A stretch of 64,000 nt of DNA, taken from positions 179,521-243,520 of the forward strand of contig NZ_BANR01000006.1 in the NCBI RefSeq assembly GCF_000332975.1, written 5' to 3'. Position 1 is the first letter of the stretch. The number at the start of each line of letters is the position of its first letter. Both the position numbers and the translations under genes were made by a program. The DNA comes from Gordonia aichiensis NBRC 108223 (lineage in GTDB: Bacteria; Actinomycetota; Actinomycetes; Mycobacteriales; Mycobacteriaceae). Under the pieces are notes generated by a model, which saw only the letters and a program-made list of their open reading frames with translations, had not been told where the DNA came from and did not search any database. This document shows positions 56,503-64,000 of this stretch, piece by piece.

Positions 56503-57897
56503 TCACCGGCCGGCGGCCGACCGCGCGTCCGGGGAGTGCGACGCGCCCGCCTCGGCGACGATCTCCGCGATGCGCTCGGCGGTACCGCGTGCGAGTTCGG
56601 AAGTCGGCGCCTCGACCATGACCCGAACCAACTGCTCGGTTCCCGAGGGACGCAACAGGACTCGACCAGTCGATCCCAACTCCTGCTCGGCTGCCTCGAC
56701 GGCGTCGCGCACCGACTCGGCGATCGCGACCGCGTGCTTGTCGGCGACACGTACGTTGATGAGCTCCTGCGGAAGCACGGTGACGATCGACGCGAGCTCC
56801 GCAAGGCGCGCACCGGAGCGCACGATCTGCTCCATCAGCAGCAGCCCGGTGAGGATGCCGTCACCGGTTGTTCCCGAGTGGGGGTAGACGATGTGGCCGG
56901 ACTGTTCGCCACCGAGCGAATAACCGCCGCGCCGCAACTCCTCGAGCACGTACCGATCGCCAACTGCCGTGGTGCGCACCTCGATCCCCGCTTCGCGCAT
57001 GGCGATGTGCAGACCGAGATTGCTCATCACTGTCGCGACGAGGACGTCGTCAACCAGTCGGCCGCGCGAATGCAGCGCGGTCGCCAGGATCGCCATGATG
57101 GCGTCACCGTCGACCACGTGGCCGGTGGAGTCCACGGCAAGGCACCGGTCGGCGTCACCGTCGAATGCGATGCCCAGATCCGCACCGTGCTCGAGCACAG
57201 CGGCCTGCAATTTCTCCATGTGCGTCGAACCGCAGTCGGCATTGATGTTGATGCCATCGGGTTCCGCGTGAATGGTGGTGACCGTTGCGCCTGCTGCACT
57301 GAACACCTGCGGACCCACCTGTGCGGCAGCACCATTAGCGCAGTCGACGACGACGTTGAGTCCGTCGAGTCGAGCCTCGATGGCTGCCGCGAGATGAGCT
57401 GCGTAGCGGTCGGCGGCGTCGGGCGCCTCACGCAGACGACCGACTCCAGCACCGATGGGGTGCGGGATGTCGTCGGAGGCCATCACGGCCTCGATGCGAT
57501 CCTCGACCGCGTCATCGAGCTTATGGCCGCCAGCACCGAAGAACTTGATGCCGTTGTCGGGCATCGGATTGTGCGACGCCGAGATCATGACACCGAACGC
57601 GGCGTCGTAGTCGCCGGTCAGGAACGCAACGGCCGGGGTCGGCAGTACACCGACACGGATCGCGTCGGCTCCGGCGGCAGCCAGGCCCGCGCAGACGGCG
57701 GCTTCGAGCATCTCGCTCGACGCGCGCGGATCGCGACCGACGACCACCTGGGGTCGTGAGCCCGAGGCGTCGTCGCCGGATGTGGAGAGTTGTCCGAGAA
57801 CGACCGCGGCGGCCGAGGCCAGGCGCAACGCCAACTCTGCGGTGAGTTGGTCGTTGGCCAGGCCCCGGACGCCGTCGGTACCGAAAAGGCGTGCCAA
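56503..57897 (-). CDS. glmM: Phosphoglucosamine mutase GlmM
   Basis: 464 residues. Converts glucosamine-6-phosphate to glucosamine-1-phosphate. [12 protein letters not shown] is the typical start; the phosphoserine loop is ISASHNP with Ser108, the metal loop is DGDADRC, and the sugar-binding motif is GGEQSGH. The phosphate-binding end is [15 protein letters not shown]. It follows rpsI with one base between, so it is in the rplM-rpsI transcript. GlmS is encoded 3.5 kb downstream. Confidence 0.97.
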   Translation of the reverse strand: MARLFGTDGVRGLANDQLTAELALRLASAAAVVLGQLSTSGDDASGSRPQVVVGRDPRASSEMLEAAVCAGLAAAGADAIRVGVLPTPAVAFLTGDYDAAFGVMISASHNPMPDNGIKFFGAGGHKLDDAVEDRIEAVMASDDIPHPIGAGVGRLREAPDAADRYAAHLAAAIEARLDGLNVVVDCANGAAAQVGPQVFSAAGATVTTIHAEPDGININADCGSTHMEKLQAAVLEHGADLGIAFDGDADRCLAVDSTGHVVDGDAIMAILATALHSRGRLVDDVLVATVMSNLGLHIAMREAGIEVRTTAVGDRYVLEELRRGGYSLGGEQSGHIVYPHSGTTGDGILTGLLLMEQIVRSGARLAELASIVTVLPQELINVRVADKHAVAIAESVRDAVEAAEQELGSTGRVLLRPSGTEQLVRVMVEAPTSELARGTAERIAEIVAEAGASHSPDARSAAGR

Positions 57898-57898
57898 G

Positions 57899-58501
57899 TC
57901 AGCGCTTGGAGTACTGCGACGCCTTGCGGGCCTTCTTCAGGCCGTACTTCTTGCGCTCGACAGCACGCGGGTCGCGAGTGAGGAAGCCGGCCTTCTTCAG
58001 TGCCGGGCGGTCCTCCGGGGTGACCTCGATGAGGGCACGCGCGATCGCGAGACGCAGCGCACCGGCCTGGCCCGAGGGGCCGCCGCCGACGAGCTTGGCG
58101 AAGATGTCGAACGACTCGGTGCGCTCGACGGTCACCAGCGGGGCCTTGATGAGCTGCTGGTGAACCTTGTTGGGGAAGTACTCCTCGAGGCTGCGGCCGT
58201 TGAGGGTGAACCCGCCCGAACCCGGCATCATGCGCACGCGGACCACGGCCTCCTTGCGGCGGCCGACCGTCTGAATCGGGCGGTCGATGACCACTGGCCC
58301 ACGATCGAAGGTCGACTCGGCGGCAGCGGGTGCCTCGGTGTCGTAATCGTCTGCGGCCTGCTCGAGCTCGACTGCGGCCTCCACGGCGGCTTCGACAGCA
58401 CCTTCGGCGGCGGCGGTGTTCTCACCGGCAGCGGCCTGGGCCTCGGCAGCGTTCTCCACTGCGTTCTCGACGGCGTCGTCGCTGATGTTCTCGTTGCTCA
58501 C
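57899..58501 (-). CDS. rpsI: 30S ribosomal protein S9
   Basis: 200 residues, against about 130 in E. coli. The C-terminal 130 are standard S9 ([33 protein letters not shown]; end [12 protein letters not shown]). The first 65 or so form an Ala/Glu-rich acidic extension, found in several actinobacterial S9 proteins and here rather long. The start overlaps the rplM stop by 4 bp. Confidence 0.96.
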   Translation of the reverse strand: MSNENISDDAVENAVENAAEAQAAAGENTAAAEGAVEAAVEAAVELEQAADDYDTEAPAAAESTFDRGPVVIDRPIQTVGRRKEAVVRVRMMPGSGGFTLNGRSLEEYFPNKVHQQLIKAPLVTVERTESFDIFAKLVGGGPSGQAGALRLAIARALIEVTPEDRPALKKAGFLTRDPRAVERKKYGLKKARKASQYSKR

Positions 58502-58941
58502 TGGGCCACCTGCTTGATCTCGAAGGGGACGGGGCGCTGGGCCGCGTGGGGATGGTTCGGGCCTGCGTACACCTTGAGCTTCGAGGCCATGGCGCGGCCG
58601 AGCTTGGTGTGGGGCAGCATTCCCGTGATCGCCTTCTCGACGACCCGCTCGGGGTGCGACTCGAGCAGTTCAGCGGTGGTCTGTACCTTGAGGCCACCCG
58701 GATGTCCGGAGTGCCGGTAGTTCAGCTTGCGATCAGCCTTGTTGCTGGTCAGCGCAACCTTCTCGGCGTTGATGATGATGACGAAGTCGCCGCCGTCCAT
58801 GTGGGGTGCGTAGGTCGGCTTGTGCTTGCCGCGGAGCAGGTTGGCGCTCTGCACGGCCAGCCGGCCGAGCACCACGTCGTTGGCGTCGATGACATGCCAC
58901 GTGCGGGTGATGTCACCGGCCTTCGGGGTGTAAGTAGGCAC
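58498..58941 (-). CDS. rplM: 50S ribosomal protein L13
   Basis: 147 residues: [29 protein letters not shown], then [22 protein letters not shown] and MLPHTKLG. Complete and typical. It is first of the rplM-rpsI-glmM run. In M. tuberculosis esxT and esxU sit just upstream; here the upstream 183 bp hold no such genes. Confidence 0.97.
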   Translation of the reverse strand: MPTYTPKAGDITRTWHVIDANDVVLGRLAVQSANLLRGKHKPTYAPHMDGGDFVIIINAEKVALTSNKADRKLNYRHSGHPGGLKVQTTAELLESHPERVVEKAITGMLPHTKLGRAMASKLKVYAGPNHPHAAQRPVPFEIKQVAQ

Positions 58942-59124
58942 AGGTGGTCCTCAACTCTTGTTCGATGGTGCTGGTCAGGAGCGCAGACGGAGGTGATTCC
59001 CGGCGACCAGTGGGGACCCGGGGCTCTGCTACCTTGCTCCACGCGGGAGCAAAGGTGTCACGCACCAGCGATCCAGAGTACGCGACGCCGCTGGTCAGGG
59101 TCAAAACGCAGGTCGCGGCGACGC

Positions 59125-60540
59125 TCACCGCCCGATACGCACCGTCGAGACCGCTCGCGCACATTCGACGTCGACCGGTTCACCGGTCGACCCCGCCTGG
59201 CACCCGACGCTGACCTGGAGATCGTCGTCGACCAGCACGTACCAGCGGATGGCCGACCCCGACGCCGGCGCCTCGCGGTACGCGATCACCTCGCGGTCCC
59301 CGAACCTCGTCGAGGCCGAGAACTCACTCACCACGTCGTCACCGCGCTGACCGATGCGGTTGCGCAGGCTGTTCGCCACCGAGCCGAGGGTCGACGCCGA
59401 CCGCACGTCGCTCTGCACCAGAAGGATCCGGGAGCCCGTCGACGGATCGGTGAACACACTACGTGTCTGCGCGGCGCCCCGATCGGTCTGATCAGCGGGC
59501 TTGGGTGGTGTGCTCTGGTGCCAGCCCGCGGGCACCGACAGCGTCGTCCGTCCGACCGTCGCCTCCCGATACGGCGCCGTCGGCGGTTCCTCGTTCCGCC
59601 GCCCGGTCACGTCGAACGCGAAGAGACCGATCGCGAGGAGAACGACGAGGAGCGCGGCAAGGCCTGCGATCGGTAGTCGATTCCGGTGTGCCCATGACTG
59701 CTGCTCGGCCGCGTTCCCGGGTAAAGCAGGCGGCGTCTCGGGCAGGGGTGCGATCACCGCGGTCCGCGATCCGTGTCGGCGGACCAGGCCGCGATCGACG
59801 GCCACAACACGCCCGGCGACGGTGTAGGCGCAGATCTCCTCGATCGCGGCACGCACCTGTGCCGGGTCGGCCCCGTCGACGAAGACCGCTTCGACCGAGT
59901 CGTCGATGAGCGCGACGATCCGCTGCCCGATGCCTGTCTCGGCCGGTCCCCCGGCACCCGCACCGATGGCGTGCACGCGCTCATCGACGGTGTGAGTGAT
60001 CACGCCGCTGCCGGCGACCTTCCAGCCCGACGACGTGCGAGCCATACGCTGGACGTCCCAGGTCGGCGGTGTCGTGTTCGGGTAGGCGGGTCGGTGCGTC
60101 GTCTCGACGATCACGCAGTTGCTCATCACGGTGTCGCTGTGGCTGCGCGCGATGAGGACAGCTCGCGGCACAAGACTGACGGGCACGCGCAAGCAACTCG
60201 CCGCGCGTGCGAGCACCCCGCACCGCACCGAACCCCACGTACTGGGGTGTCCGAGCACCACAGGCCGGTCGGGAGCGCCTCGGCCAACGCTGAACAGCAT
60301 CTCGCGCCACAGCTGGGCTGTCGCGCGCGTCTCTCCTCCCACCGTCACGACGGCCGAGTCGATGGCGTCGAGCAAGACCGTGACGTCGAAACGCCGCTGC
60401 TCATCAACGACATTCCCAGACCCACCCGCACCGGCGTCGATGACCACGTCTCCGTAGGCCAGATCGACGACGAGTGGCGTGTCACCGCCGACACGAACTG
60501 GCAAGTCCGGCGCTGCGATCACCGGCATCGGCGCGCTCAT
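59125..60540 (-). CDS. Type VII secretion-associated protein (ESX-4, Rv3446c-like)
   Basis: 471 residues. An N-terminal ASKHA-like part (about 1-260; VDLAYGDVVIDAG, ATAQLWREMLFSVG, VFVDGADPAQVRAAIEE) is followed by a TM helix near 290-310 (LPIAGLAALLVVLLAIGLFAF). The C-terminal extracytoplasmic domain (about 325-471) contains VGRTTLSVPAGWHQS and ends VECARAVSTVRIGR. This is the type VII secretion-associated family conserved in ESX-4 loci between eccC4 and esxU. Its ATG overlaps the eccC stop by 4 bp. Exact role unknown. Confidence 0.87.
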   Translation of the reverse strand: MSAPMPVIAAPDLPVRVGGDTPLVVDLAYGDVVIDAGAGGSGNVVDEQRRFDVTVLLDAIDSAVVTVGGETRATAQLWREMLFSVGRGAPDRPVVLGHPSTWGSVRCGVLARAASCLRVPVSLVPRAVLIARSHSDTVMSNCVIVETTHRPAYPNTTPPTWDVQRMARTSSGWKVAGSGVITHTVDERVHAIGAGAGGPAETGIGQRIVALIDDSVEAVFVDGADPAQVRAAIEEICAYTVAGRVVAVDRGLVRRHGSRTAVIAPLPETPPALPGNAAEQQSWAHRNRLPIAGLAALLVVLLAIGLFAFDVTGRRNEEPPTAPYREATVGRTTLSVPAGWHQSTPPKPADQTDRGAAQTRSVFTDPSTGSRILLVQSDVRSASTLGSVANSLRNRIGQRGDDVVSEFSASTRFGDREVIAYREAPASGSAIRWYVLVDDDLQVSVGCQAGSTGEPVDVECARAVSTVRIGR

Positions 60541-63115
60541 ACGCCAGGCTCGAGAGCCACCTGGATCATCTCCTGCGGCCTGACCCGAGAGACCAGTTCT
60601 CCGCGCCCCGGTACGAGCTGCTGCATTCTGGATCGACCGACGATGTACCCCTCGTCGCGGTCCCCGCTCATCAGCAGGACGTCGCTGGAAAGGTCCTTCA
60701 GCCGAGCGATCACCGGATCGAACATGGCGCGGCCGACCCCGCCCGACCGTCGTGCGAGCACGATGTGCAGTCCGATATCGCGGGCGTGCGAGGCCATCTC
60801 GACCAGCGGCTCGATCGGATGCCGCGCACCCGTCGCCACCATGTCGTAGTCGTCAATGATCACGTAGATGTCTGGTCCAGACCACCAACTGCGGTCTTTG
60901 AGTTGCTGCACCGTCAGATTCTCCGGCGGCAGCCGCTCACTGAAGTAGCCCGCGAGCTGGGTCATCATCGATCCCGCGTTCTCGGCCGAGCTCGCATAGC
61001 CTGCGAGATGGTCGCCCTCGATGATCCCGAGCATGGTCCGACGGAAGTCGACGAGGACGATCTTGACCTCGTCGGGCGTCGAGCCGCGGACCAGACCGTT
61101 GACGATCGTCCTGAGCACATTCGTCTTGCCGTGCTCAACGTCGGAGAACACCATGAAATGGGGCTGGACACCGAAATCGAGGATGACCGGAGCCAACTCG
61201 AGTTCGCCGACGCCGATCGCGACCTGGTTGGGCCGCAACGTGATCGACGACGCGGCCACCAGTTCGTCGACGCGCTCACGAGTGATCTCGGTGCCGAGTT
61301 TGCGCACCGGCATCGCGTGCCTGTCGGCACCGTAGAGGTTCTGCAGCTTCTCCGCGGCGAGTGCGCCACCGGGGCCGAGCGATTGAGCAGAACAGACGCC
61401 GTCGAGTCTCGGCAACGCGATGAGCATGTGCAATTCCTGTGCGGTGAGGCCGCGACCGGGACGATTCTGCGGGACCGACGCGGCCGCCCGCCGCCCCATC
61501 ATCGAATCGCCCGGGTCGCCGAGGCGCAGTTCTATCCGACTACCCATCAGGTCACGCATGGCGGGCTTGACCTCGGCCCACCTCGATGCGGCGATCACCA
61601 CGTGGACCCCATACGACAACCCCTGCGACACAAGGGTACTGATCTGCTCATCGAGGAAGTCGAACTCACCGCGGAGAACCCCGATGCCGTCGAAGACGAG
61701 AAAGACGTCGCCGTGCCGGTCCTCGCAGAGGGGATCGTCGTCAAGGACTCCGGTGGCGAACCATTGCGCACGTCGCGTCCTGAAATCCTGCATCGACTCA
61801 ATTCCCAAGCGTGCGAACAACAACTCGCGTCGACGCAGGATCGCCGACACCTCGGCAACCGTGCGGCGCACCGCATCGAGATCACCGCGGGATGCGACCG
61901 TGCCGACGTGGGGAATGCCGGCAAGACCTGCCAGGCTCCCGCCACCGAAATCAAGACAGTAGAACTGCACCTGCTCGGGCGTGTGCGTGGCGGCCATCGA
62001 CAGGACGAGGGTGCGTAGCGTCGTCGACTTACCCGACTGCGGTCCGCCGACAACTGCGACATTGCCTGCGCCACCGGCGAGGTCGAGCACGAGCAGGTCA
62101 CGACGCTGATCGTAAGGTCGGTCGACGATGCCGACGGCGGCGCCGAGATCGCCCGGCGTCGTGGGGATACCCGCCTGCCACCCGACGAGCGCGTCAACCG
62201 TCGGCGACTCGTCGAGCGGAGGCAACCAGACCCCGTGTGCCGCAGGCCCGTGTCCAGCGATCCGTCCGACCAGGGTGTGCAGCAGTGTCGGCGCGCCCAT
62301 CCCGGCCACGCCGACTCCGAGGCCGTCCTCGCCATTCGAACCGCCCGGCCCATCCACATCGGCGGCCGGAGGCTCCTCCTCGAGCAGCGCCAGGGCGGCA
62401 TCGAGTACCGAACCCGCTCGCACCGACGACCCTTGCGCCAGCAGCCTCTGCGCCCCACGGCCGTCCGCAGCGGACTCAGCTGTATCGTCACACGGCACCG
62501 GCAATGCCGTGAACGGTTTCATCGTGGCGCGTGGACGGTCACTGGCCTCTTCGCCCTCCTCGAGATAGGCGGACGGAGAGTGATAGGGCCCGGACACATA
62601 CGAGGTGTTGAACCTGATCGGTTCGGCGCTGTCACATTTGAGGTACGCCGAGCCCGGGACGCTCGGCAGGTGGTAGGCGTCCGGCACCCCGAGCACAGAC
62701 CTCGATTCGTTGGCGGAGAACGTCTTCAGTCCGATGCGGTACGACAGGTGACTGTCGAGCCCGCGCAGCTTGCCCTCTTCAAGGCGCTGCGAAGCCAGCA
62801 ACAGATGGATGTGCAACGAGCGTCCGAGCCTCCCGATCGCCACGAACAGTTCGGCGAAATCCGGTTTCTGCGAGAGAAGTTCGGAGAACTCGTCAACGAT
62901 GATGAACAGGGCGGGCATCGGCTCGAGCCGCACTCCCGACGCCCGCGCATGTTCGTACTCGGCCACATTGGCGAAGTTGCCCGCGGCTCGGAGCACCTCC
63001 TGGCGGCGGGTCATCTCGCCCGACAGCGCATCCTTCATCCGGTCGACCATCGCCAACTCCTGCTCGAGATTGGTGATGATCGCTGCGACGTGGGGTGCGG
63101 CCTCGAGTCCGATAG
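60537..63115 (-). pseudogene. eccC4: ESX-4 ATPase EccC4, 5'-truncated
   Basis: The frame from about 63115 to 60537 is homologous to EccC, beginning near IGLEAAPHVAAIITNLEQELAMVDRM in the first ATPase domain. Intact EccC has about 1,230 residues. Missing are the two TM helices and the first half of domain 1 with its Walker A; its Walker B (ALFIIVDEFSELL) remains. Domain 2 keeps Walker A GGPQSGKST; domain 3 has DVEHGKTN. The first ATG left in frame is 63056 (839 residues), and the frame is closed upstream by a stop without any other good start. To the right of about 63115 the DNA no longer looks like eccC. The C-terminus is normal and overlaps the next gene by 4 bp. Confidence 0.88.
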
Positions 63116-63150
63116 AGGTAGACCTAGGACACCTATCAAAGCGATAGCGG
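63109..63150. other. Junction between eccC4 and foreign-looking DNA
   Basis: Similarity to eccC ends here. The junction has an imperfect palindrome centred on CCTAGG (63123-63128), with GATAG (63111-63115) and CTATC (63132-63136) as outer arms. CGATAG occurs on both sides (63110-63115 and 63142-63147). These features would suit a recombination or integration site, but no integrase gene lies in the window. Confidence 0.5.
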
Positions 63151-63207
63151 CCCCGGTGGGTGCTACCAACACCTTCCGAGGCCTGGATACACCGGAGGTC
63201 AATTCCG

Positions 63208-63324
63208 ATGCACCGTCATCGCATCTTATCCGCCGACTGCGTCACGATCATCGTGACGCTGGCCCTCTACTTCGTCCCCCTCGCTGTTCTGCGACTCTGC
63301 ATGGAGCTGGGGTGGCACGCATGA
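63208..63324 (+). CDS. 38-residue single-TM micro-protein
   Basis: ATG 63208 has GGAGG ten bases upstream. The product is MHRHRILSADC followed by a hydrophobic helix (VTIIVTLALYFVPLAVLRLC) and MELGWHA. Its TGA overlaps the ATG of the next gene (ATGA), a strong sign of real translation and coupling. No family known. A basic end before the helix suggests the N-terminus stays in the cytosol. It belongs to the DNA to the right of the eccC break. Confidence 0.65.
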   Translation: MHRHRILSADCVTIIVTLALYFVPLAVLRLCMELGWHA

Positions 63325-63788
63325 GCCTCACAGTTGTCGCAGTTCGACGCTCGGAACCATCGGATCTGTCCCAGTTCGGCATCACCGTCAAGCAACGCAA
63401 CGAGTCGCCGACCTACACGGCTGAGGACGGCGTCGTGTGGAAGTCTGCGTGCCTCATCTATGTCTGGGACGACGGGCGGATGACGGTAGTTGTGTTGACG
63501 GCGCTCACTGAGCGAGAACTCGGAGTCGTCTACGGACTCGCAGAAGACGTGTTCAGTGCCGGCGTCGCGAAATGCAAATACGAGAAGTGGACGCGGCTGC
63601 GGAAGACCAATCGGCGTCGCATCGGCGGGTACCGGGTTCACTACTACGTGCGTGCCGACGACGCTGATCCCCATAAGAAGTGGATGTCGGCGGCGATGGG
63701 CGACGAGCCAGAGAAGCTGTTGAGCACGTTGAAGGAGTCGGTTGACACCGAGGTCTCCGAGCAAGACCGGGGCACTGTGCAGCACTGA
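63321..63788 (+). CDS. Unknown 155-residue protein coupled to the micro-protein
   Basis: Starts MSLTVVAVRRSEPSDLSQFGI. The protein is soluble, basic in the middle (KCKYEKWTRLRKTNRRRIGGYRVHYYVR) and Lys/Glu-rich at the end. It has many aromatic residues and a pattern of beta strands (GVVWKSACLIYVWDDGRMTVVVLTAL). I do not recognise the family. Coupling to a micro-membrane protein and a location beyond a truncated gene suggest a mobile-element or phage-derived cassette. Codon use is less G+C-biased than in nearby genes. Confidence 0.7.
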   Translation: MSLTVVAVRRSEPSDLSQFGITVKQRNESPTYTAEDGVVWKSACLIYVWDDGRMTVVVLTALTERELGVVYGLAEDVFSAGVAKCKYEKWTRLRKTNRRRIGGYRVHYYVRADDADPHKKWMSAAMGDEPEKLLSTLKESVDTEVSEQDRGTVQH

Positions 63789-63955
63789 GGTGCTCAGCAC
63801 GGGGCTGCTCTTCACCAACAAGTGGATAAGAGCAGACCGACCTGACGACTATGCCGCAACCGTGGGTGTCATGTACACGGTTGGCCCCGCGCGGTGCTCA
63901 TCACCGCGACTGCATGGCGCATTTCACCACGCAGCCTCCTAACGCCCTGACGGTT

Positions 63956-64000
63956 CAACCGTTGTGCTCATCCCAACGGTTGCCGGGTTCGACTCCCGGC
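63956..64000 (+). other. tRNA 3'-half-like sequence at the window edge
   Basis: CCGGGTTCGACTCCCGG (63983-63999) is a perfect T-arm: 5-bp stem with the loop TTCGACT. Five bases before it (GGTTG) fit a variable loop, and CCAAC before that fits the 3' strand of an anticodon stem. Upstream, CAACCGTTG and CAACGGTTG make a 9-bp hairpin (63956-63982) with a 9-base loop containing CAT, which does not fit a normal anticodon loop. No D-arm is visible. It may be a tRNA 3' fragment left by integration, or a divergent tRNA running out of the window. Confidence 0.45.

Noticed and set aside
58913..59164. 83-residue minus frame in the place expected for esxT/esxU
   Set aside because: It has no WXG motif or two-helix pattern and overlaps both rplM and the secretion-associated gene.
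62235..63320. Long + strand frame leading into the 155-residue gene
   Set aside because: It is antisense to eccC, Arg/His-rich and without family features. The ATG at 63321 overlaps the micro-ORF stop and is the credible start.
63742..63942. 66-residue + frame after the 155-residue gene
   Set aside because: It overlaps the end of a better-supported gene in another frame and has no recognisable features.

Overview
The window is high-G+C actinobacterial DNA from the order Mycobacteriales; Gordonia or a close relative is the best guess. Gene content and order follow the Mycobacterium tuberculosis stretch Rv3391 to Rv3447c: acyl-CoA reductase, imuB-imuA', guaA, choD-guaB3-guaB2, rsdA-sigD, whiB3, groEL1-groES, the tsaD/rimI/tsaB/tsaE/alr operon, nnr, glmS, glmM, rpsI-rplM and the ESX-4 genes. 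Species assignment is inference; no rRNA gene is present.

Region by region. 1-5.1 kb: the 5' part of dnaE2 with a LexA box, then small transporter/regulator units (TetR-MFS; MarR-isochorismatase-like-MFS). 5.2-11.2 kb: a two-domain acyl-CoA reductase, a D-serine dehydratase-like PLP enzyme, a 0.4-kb repeat-rich intergenic region, and the SOS mutasome genes imuB and imuA' with a strong LexA box. 11.3-18.3 kb: accessory block of dienelactone hydrolase, MmpL transporter, two TetR regulators and an FtsX-type ABC exporter. 18.4-24.6 kb: a radical SAM protein with a third, weaker LexA-like site, a tail-anchored Ser/Thr kinase, and a LiaFSR/EsrISR-type envelope-stress system. 24.6-31.3 kb: guaA, a biotin ECF transporter (bioY-bioM-bioN), a frameshifted leuA paralogue, a GntR regulator and an isochorismatase-like protein. 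31.3-41.9 kb: choD, guaB3, guaB2, sigD-rsdA, whiB3, groEL1 and groES with a CIRCE operator. 42-49.6 kb: a MarR/MFS pair, then the six-gene overlapping operon alr-hydrolase-tsaE-tsaB-rimI-tsaD. 49.7-58.9 kb: nnr, glmS, a hydrolase-like protein, a three-gene operon that looks linked to type VII secretion, a HAD phosphatase, glmM, rpsI and rplM. 59.1-64 kb: a damaged ESX-4 locus in which eccC has lost its 5' third. Foreign-looking DNA follows, with a 38-codon membrane micro-ORF coupled to a 155-aa unknown protein and a tRNA 3'-half-like sequence at the window edge.

The main functional themes are DNA-damage tolerance (dnaE2, imuA', imuB, perhaps the radical SAM gene), purine nucleotide synthesis (guaA, guaB2, guaB3), amino-sugar and envelope precursor synthesis (glmS, glmM, alr), tRNA t6A modification (tsaB, tsaD, tsaE) and envelope-stress sensing. 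The items most worth a second look are the truncated eccC and its junction, the missing esxT/esxU pair, the frameshifted and regulatory-domain-less leuA, the 59-bp exact repeats before imuB, and the putative type VII substrate operon between glmS and glmM.
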